Shown here: positions 5,856-7,793 of the stretch, in pieces | Numbering within the stretch: position 1 is the stretch's first letter | Layout of the letters: every line of letters starts with the position of its first letter | Source of the DNA: Anaerolineales bacterium | Lineage (GTDB): Bacteria; Chloroflexota; Anaerolineae; Anaerolineales; UBA11858 | DNA length: 7,793 nt | Assembly (NCBI GenBank): GCA_015485245.1 | Contig: WFTY01000384.1 | Coordinates: forward strand, 1-7,793 | Reading direction: 5' to 3' | The notes under the pieces: model-generated | Database searches by the model: none | The model's input: the letters and a program-made list of their open reading frames with translations, nothing else | What the model was told of the DNA's origin: nothing | Program-made: the position numbers and the translations under genes

Positions 5856-6887
5856 TTATCCGCCCCGCAACCGCCGCGCGCGCGCCAATACCTCTTCCAC
5901 CCAGGCATCCTGGTACGCGTCGTGCAGTACGGCTGGCAACGGCTTCACGCTGTCAGCCCCAAGCGGGCGCTCGGCCCAGATGCGGTTGCGGATAAATTCC
6001 ACATCCCGGCGCAAGCCTTTGGTATCGAAGAGCAAACCAATAAAAGGATGCCGCCCGCGAATCTCGGCTAGATGGGCGCGGTCAAGACCGAAGGCCGAAT
6101 GGGGAAAGGAAAACGGCACGACCGCCTGCCCGGTGATGTCCATCACCCGGCGGCATGATTCGGCCATTTCACGCTCGATCTCCTCCCGAGGCAGCCCACG
6201 CAGCTTGCGATGCGTGAGCGTGTGCGCTCCAATGGTGAACCCCTCGCCCTGCATCCGGCGGATTTGCTCACGCGTCACATAGGGCTGGTACTCCTGCAAG
6301 AACGCCTCCCAATCCACCCCCAGGGCGCGGCAGACGCTGTGAATGGTCGCCTCATCGGGCAGACGCAGCTCCTTCAGCCAGGCAATGGCGGCATCCAGCG
6401 TGCGCTCGCCGGGGAAGAAGTCGCCCAGCGCGTCCAGCGCCGCTGGGTCGGCGTGCAGGCGCTCGATGCACAGCGCGACCTTGTTGCGGTAGAACATCGC
6501 TTTGTTGTCCACCCAGTCGGTCGTCACGAAAAACGTGGCCGGGATTTCATATTTCAGCAGCAGCGGACGAGCAATATCGAAGCACTGACGGAAGCCATCA
6601 TCGAAGGAGATGTGTACCGCGTTCGGCGGCAGCGGCGTCCTCGCGGTGAAGTGGGCATGCAGTTGAGCGTAGCTCACCGCGGTGTAGCGCGCTTTGATAT
6701 AGCGCAGCGCGGCCTCGAATTCGTCCACCGGCACCACCGGATACAACCAGCGGACGTGAGGCATAGCCTCATCGGAGACCGCGTGGTAGAAGAAATCCAC
6801 GTGCGGGCGGGGGAGTAAAAGGCGATACAGCCGCAGCGGGATCCAACGGGCGAGGGAGGAGAGGAAAGAGGTGATGCGTTGCTTCAT
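5856..6887 (-). CDS. Polysaccharide deacetylase family protein (CE4/NodB fold)
   Basis: 343 residues from the ATG at 6887. CE4 enzymes remove N- or O-acetyl groups from sugars using a divalent metal. NodB motif 1 is SFDDGF (catalytic and metal Asp at about 96-97) and motif 2 is HTLTH (about 222-226). FSFPHSAFG (about 259-267) stands for motif 3, while later motifs are weaker. The gap between motifs 1 and 2, about 125 residues, is much longer than in NodB. It holds a helical insertion with FYRNKVALCIERL, as in some cell-surface glycan cluster deacetylases. There is no clear signal peptide; the basic N-terminus (RITSFLSSLARWIPLRLYRLLL) may be peripheral to the membrane. An upstream GTG at 6926, overlapping the previous stop as GTGA, would add 13 residues. 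I prefer the ATG because that stretch is a palindrome. The substrate is unknown. Confidence 0.88.
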   Translation of the reverse strand: MKQRITSFLSSLARWIPLRLYRLLLPRPHVDFFYHAVSDEAMPHVRWLYPVVPVDEFEAALRYIKARYTAVSYAQLHAHFTARTPLPPNAVHISFDDGFRQCFDIARPLLLKYEIPATFFVTTDWVDNKAMFYRNKVALCIERLHADPAALDALGDFFPGERTLDAAIAWLKELRLPDEATIHSVCRALGVDWEAFLQEYQPYVTREQIRRMQGEGFTIGAHTLTHRKLRGLPREEIEREMAESCRRVMDITGQAVVPFSFPHSAFGLDRAHLAEIRGRHPFIGLLFDTKGLRRDVEFIRNRIWAERPLGADSVKPLPAVLHDAYQDAWVEEVLARARRLRGG

Positions 6888-6898
6888 GGTTTCAAATT

Positions 6899-6921
6899 GA
6901 CCGCGACGGCGGTCCGCCGTC
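6899..6921. repeat. Perfect 17-base palindrome with an overlapping alternative hairpin
   Basis: On the plus strand GACGGCGG-T-CCGCCGTC (6905-6921) is a perfect inverted repeat around one central base. Overlapping it, GACCGC (6899-6904) and GCGGTC (6909-6914) form a 6-bp stem around GACG. The two stems share bases and exclude each other. They lie between the GNAT-like gene stop (6923) and the deacetylase ATG (6887), so the transcript can fold just before that start. The element could be a dispersed GC-rich repeat or a translation or processing element. Confidence 0.7.
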
Positions 6922-6922
6922 C

Positions 6923-7793
6923 TCACGAAAACGCCATATCGCCATCAACAAGCTGAAATTCAATCTGTTCCCAATAGCGCGCCAGCGGGCTGTCCTCCGC
7001 CTTGGGCATACACTGATAAATACGCTGCTTACGATGGAGCAACAGCCGTCCCAGCCAGGTGCGGCGCAGGGCGACAACGGCCTCCGTGGGGAGTTCCAGG
7101 GTGTCGGCATGATAGCGACGGCCATACTGCACCGCCAGCGCCGGCAGCAATCGCCTCACCTGCGCGGGGGGCAGGCGGTAATCCAGGGCGCGCAACAACA
7201 CGCCGCGGCCGCGGCGGGAGACCGAAAACACGGCAAATCCCAGGTACTTGCCCTGGGGGGATTCCACTTCCACGGCGATCTGGCGGAAGAGCGGGCGGGC
7301 ATCGCTGAAGTAATAATCCATTTCTTCGGTGATGGACTGACCGGATTCGACCACCCAGGGGTAGCGCAGCATCCAGTTGACCGCATCCACCCCGCGGTGC
7401 AGTTCCACCTGCGGACGGGGGCCGCCGGTGGGCGGCTCGCCCCGGAGCTGATCCACCTCCTGAAGGTGAAAATCCGCCAGAACGGGAGTCAGCGCGGCGC
7501 TCAACCGCCGGTAAAACCAGCCCTTCAGGAGCGCTGCCAGCCAATTATCCAGACGGCGGCTGAGGGGAGAATCCACCCGCACTGGACGGTCAACCCGCAG
7601 CAGGTGCAGCAACTTGCGCGCCCCGCGGCGCATCCACACGATGGGGTTAAGGTGCCCTGCCCCGGTGACATCCAGCCAGTAGTAACTCAACGGTTCGCGC
7701 TCCCAAAAACCGAACTTGCGGCAGACGCGCCGGGCATGAACGCTGCCGACGATCAGGTAATCCTGCCGAAGTTTCAGCGCCGCCGCCATCAAC
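6923..7793 (-). CDS. GNAT-like acetyltransferase-family protein, N-terminus cut by the window edge
   Basis: Partial: about 290 C-terminal residues are visible and the frame is open at the right edge. Near the visible start, YLIVGSVHARRVCRKFGFWEREPL resembles the end of a GNAT domain (acetyl-CoA loop, then the ARRxxxKxGF helix and strand), so the acetyl-CoA-binding core probably begins outside the window. An ATG at 7789 exists but would start in mid-domain. A second region of about 150 residues (YLGFAVFSV, LRALDYRLPPAQ, HADTLELP, ending DGDMAFS) could be a second GNAT-like fold, as in two-domain proteins found in surface polysaccharide clusters. It ends just before the deacetylase gene, with GTGA overlap if the GTG start is used, so the two are likely co-transcribed. 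An acetyl-transfer role paired with the deacetylase is inference; the substrate is not known. Confidence 0.6.
   Translation of the reverse strand, partial: LMAAALKLRQDYLIVGSVHARRVCRKFGFWEREPLSYYWLDVTGAGHLNPIVWMRRGARKLLHLLRVDRPVRVDSPLSRRLDNWLAALLKGWFYRRLSAALTPVLADFHLQEVDQLRGEPPTGGPRPQVELHRGVDAVNWMLRYPWVVESGQSITEEMDYYFSDARPLFRQIAVEVESPQGKYLGFAVFSVSRRGRGVLLRALDYRLPPAQVRRLLPALAVQYGRRYHADTLELPTEAVVALRRTWLGRLLLHRKQRIYQCMPKAEDSPLARYWEQIEFQLVDGDMAFS

Noticed and set aside
5649..6071. Plus-strand open frame spanning the convergent gap
   Set aside because: It overlaps both the aminotransferase 3' end and the deacetylase 3' end and has arginine/proline-rich shadow composition.

Overview
The window is high in GC and carries the 5' part of a division and cell wall (dcw) gene cluster on the minus strand. 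A PLP-dependent aminotransferase-fold gene diverges from it on the plus strand, and a second, minus-strand pair of surface-glycan-type genes lies at the right edge. The order mraZ-rsmH-ftsL-ftsI-murF, with no murE between ftsI and murF, the style of the FtsL-like and MurF proteins, and the scarcity of Shine-Dalgarno sites suggest a Chloroflexota (Anaerolineae-like) genome. That assignment is inference from protein style only.

Layout: murF, cut by the left edge (1-368, -); ftsI, a class B penicillin-binding protein (376-2130, -); an ftsL-like gene (2127-2639, -); rsmH (2670-3596, -); a short structured repeat spacer; mraZ (3664-4092, -); the mraZ promoter and operator region (4138-4201, reading left); a SufS-like class V aminotransferase gene (4322-5725, +); a 130-base convergent gap; a CE4-type polysaccharide deacetylase (5856-6887, -); a spacer with a perfect palindrome; and a GNAT-like protein cut by the right edge (6923-7793, -).

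How they work together: mraZ to murF reads as one operon. MraZ is the DNA-binding regulator, RsmH methylates 16S rRNA, FtsL and FtsI belong to the septal peptidoglycan machinery, and MurF completes the peptidoglycan precursor. Upstream of mraZ there is a good sigma-70-type promoter (TTGCAT, 17 bp, TATACT), followed directly by three TGGG/TGGC boxes spaced exactly 10 bp apart. This matches the established MraZ operator and points to autoregulation. The deacetylase and GNAT-like genes probably form a two-gene unit acting on a sugar or glycan.

I see no strong case for an undescribed multi-gene system. The most interesting points are the MraZ operator, the repeat-built mraZ-rsmH spacer with a possible coupled 14-residue leader ORF, the alternative hairpins before the deacetylase start, and the orphan SufS-like enzyme with an unusual C-terminal extension.
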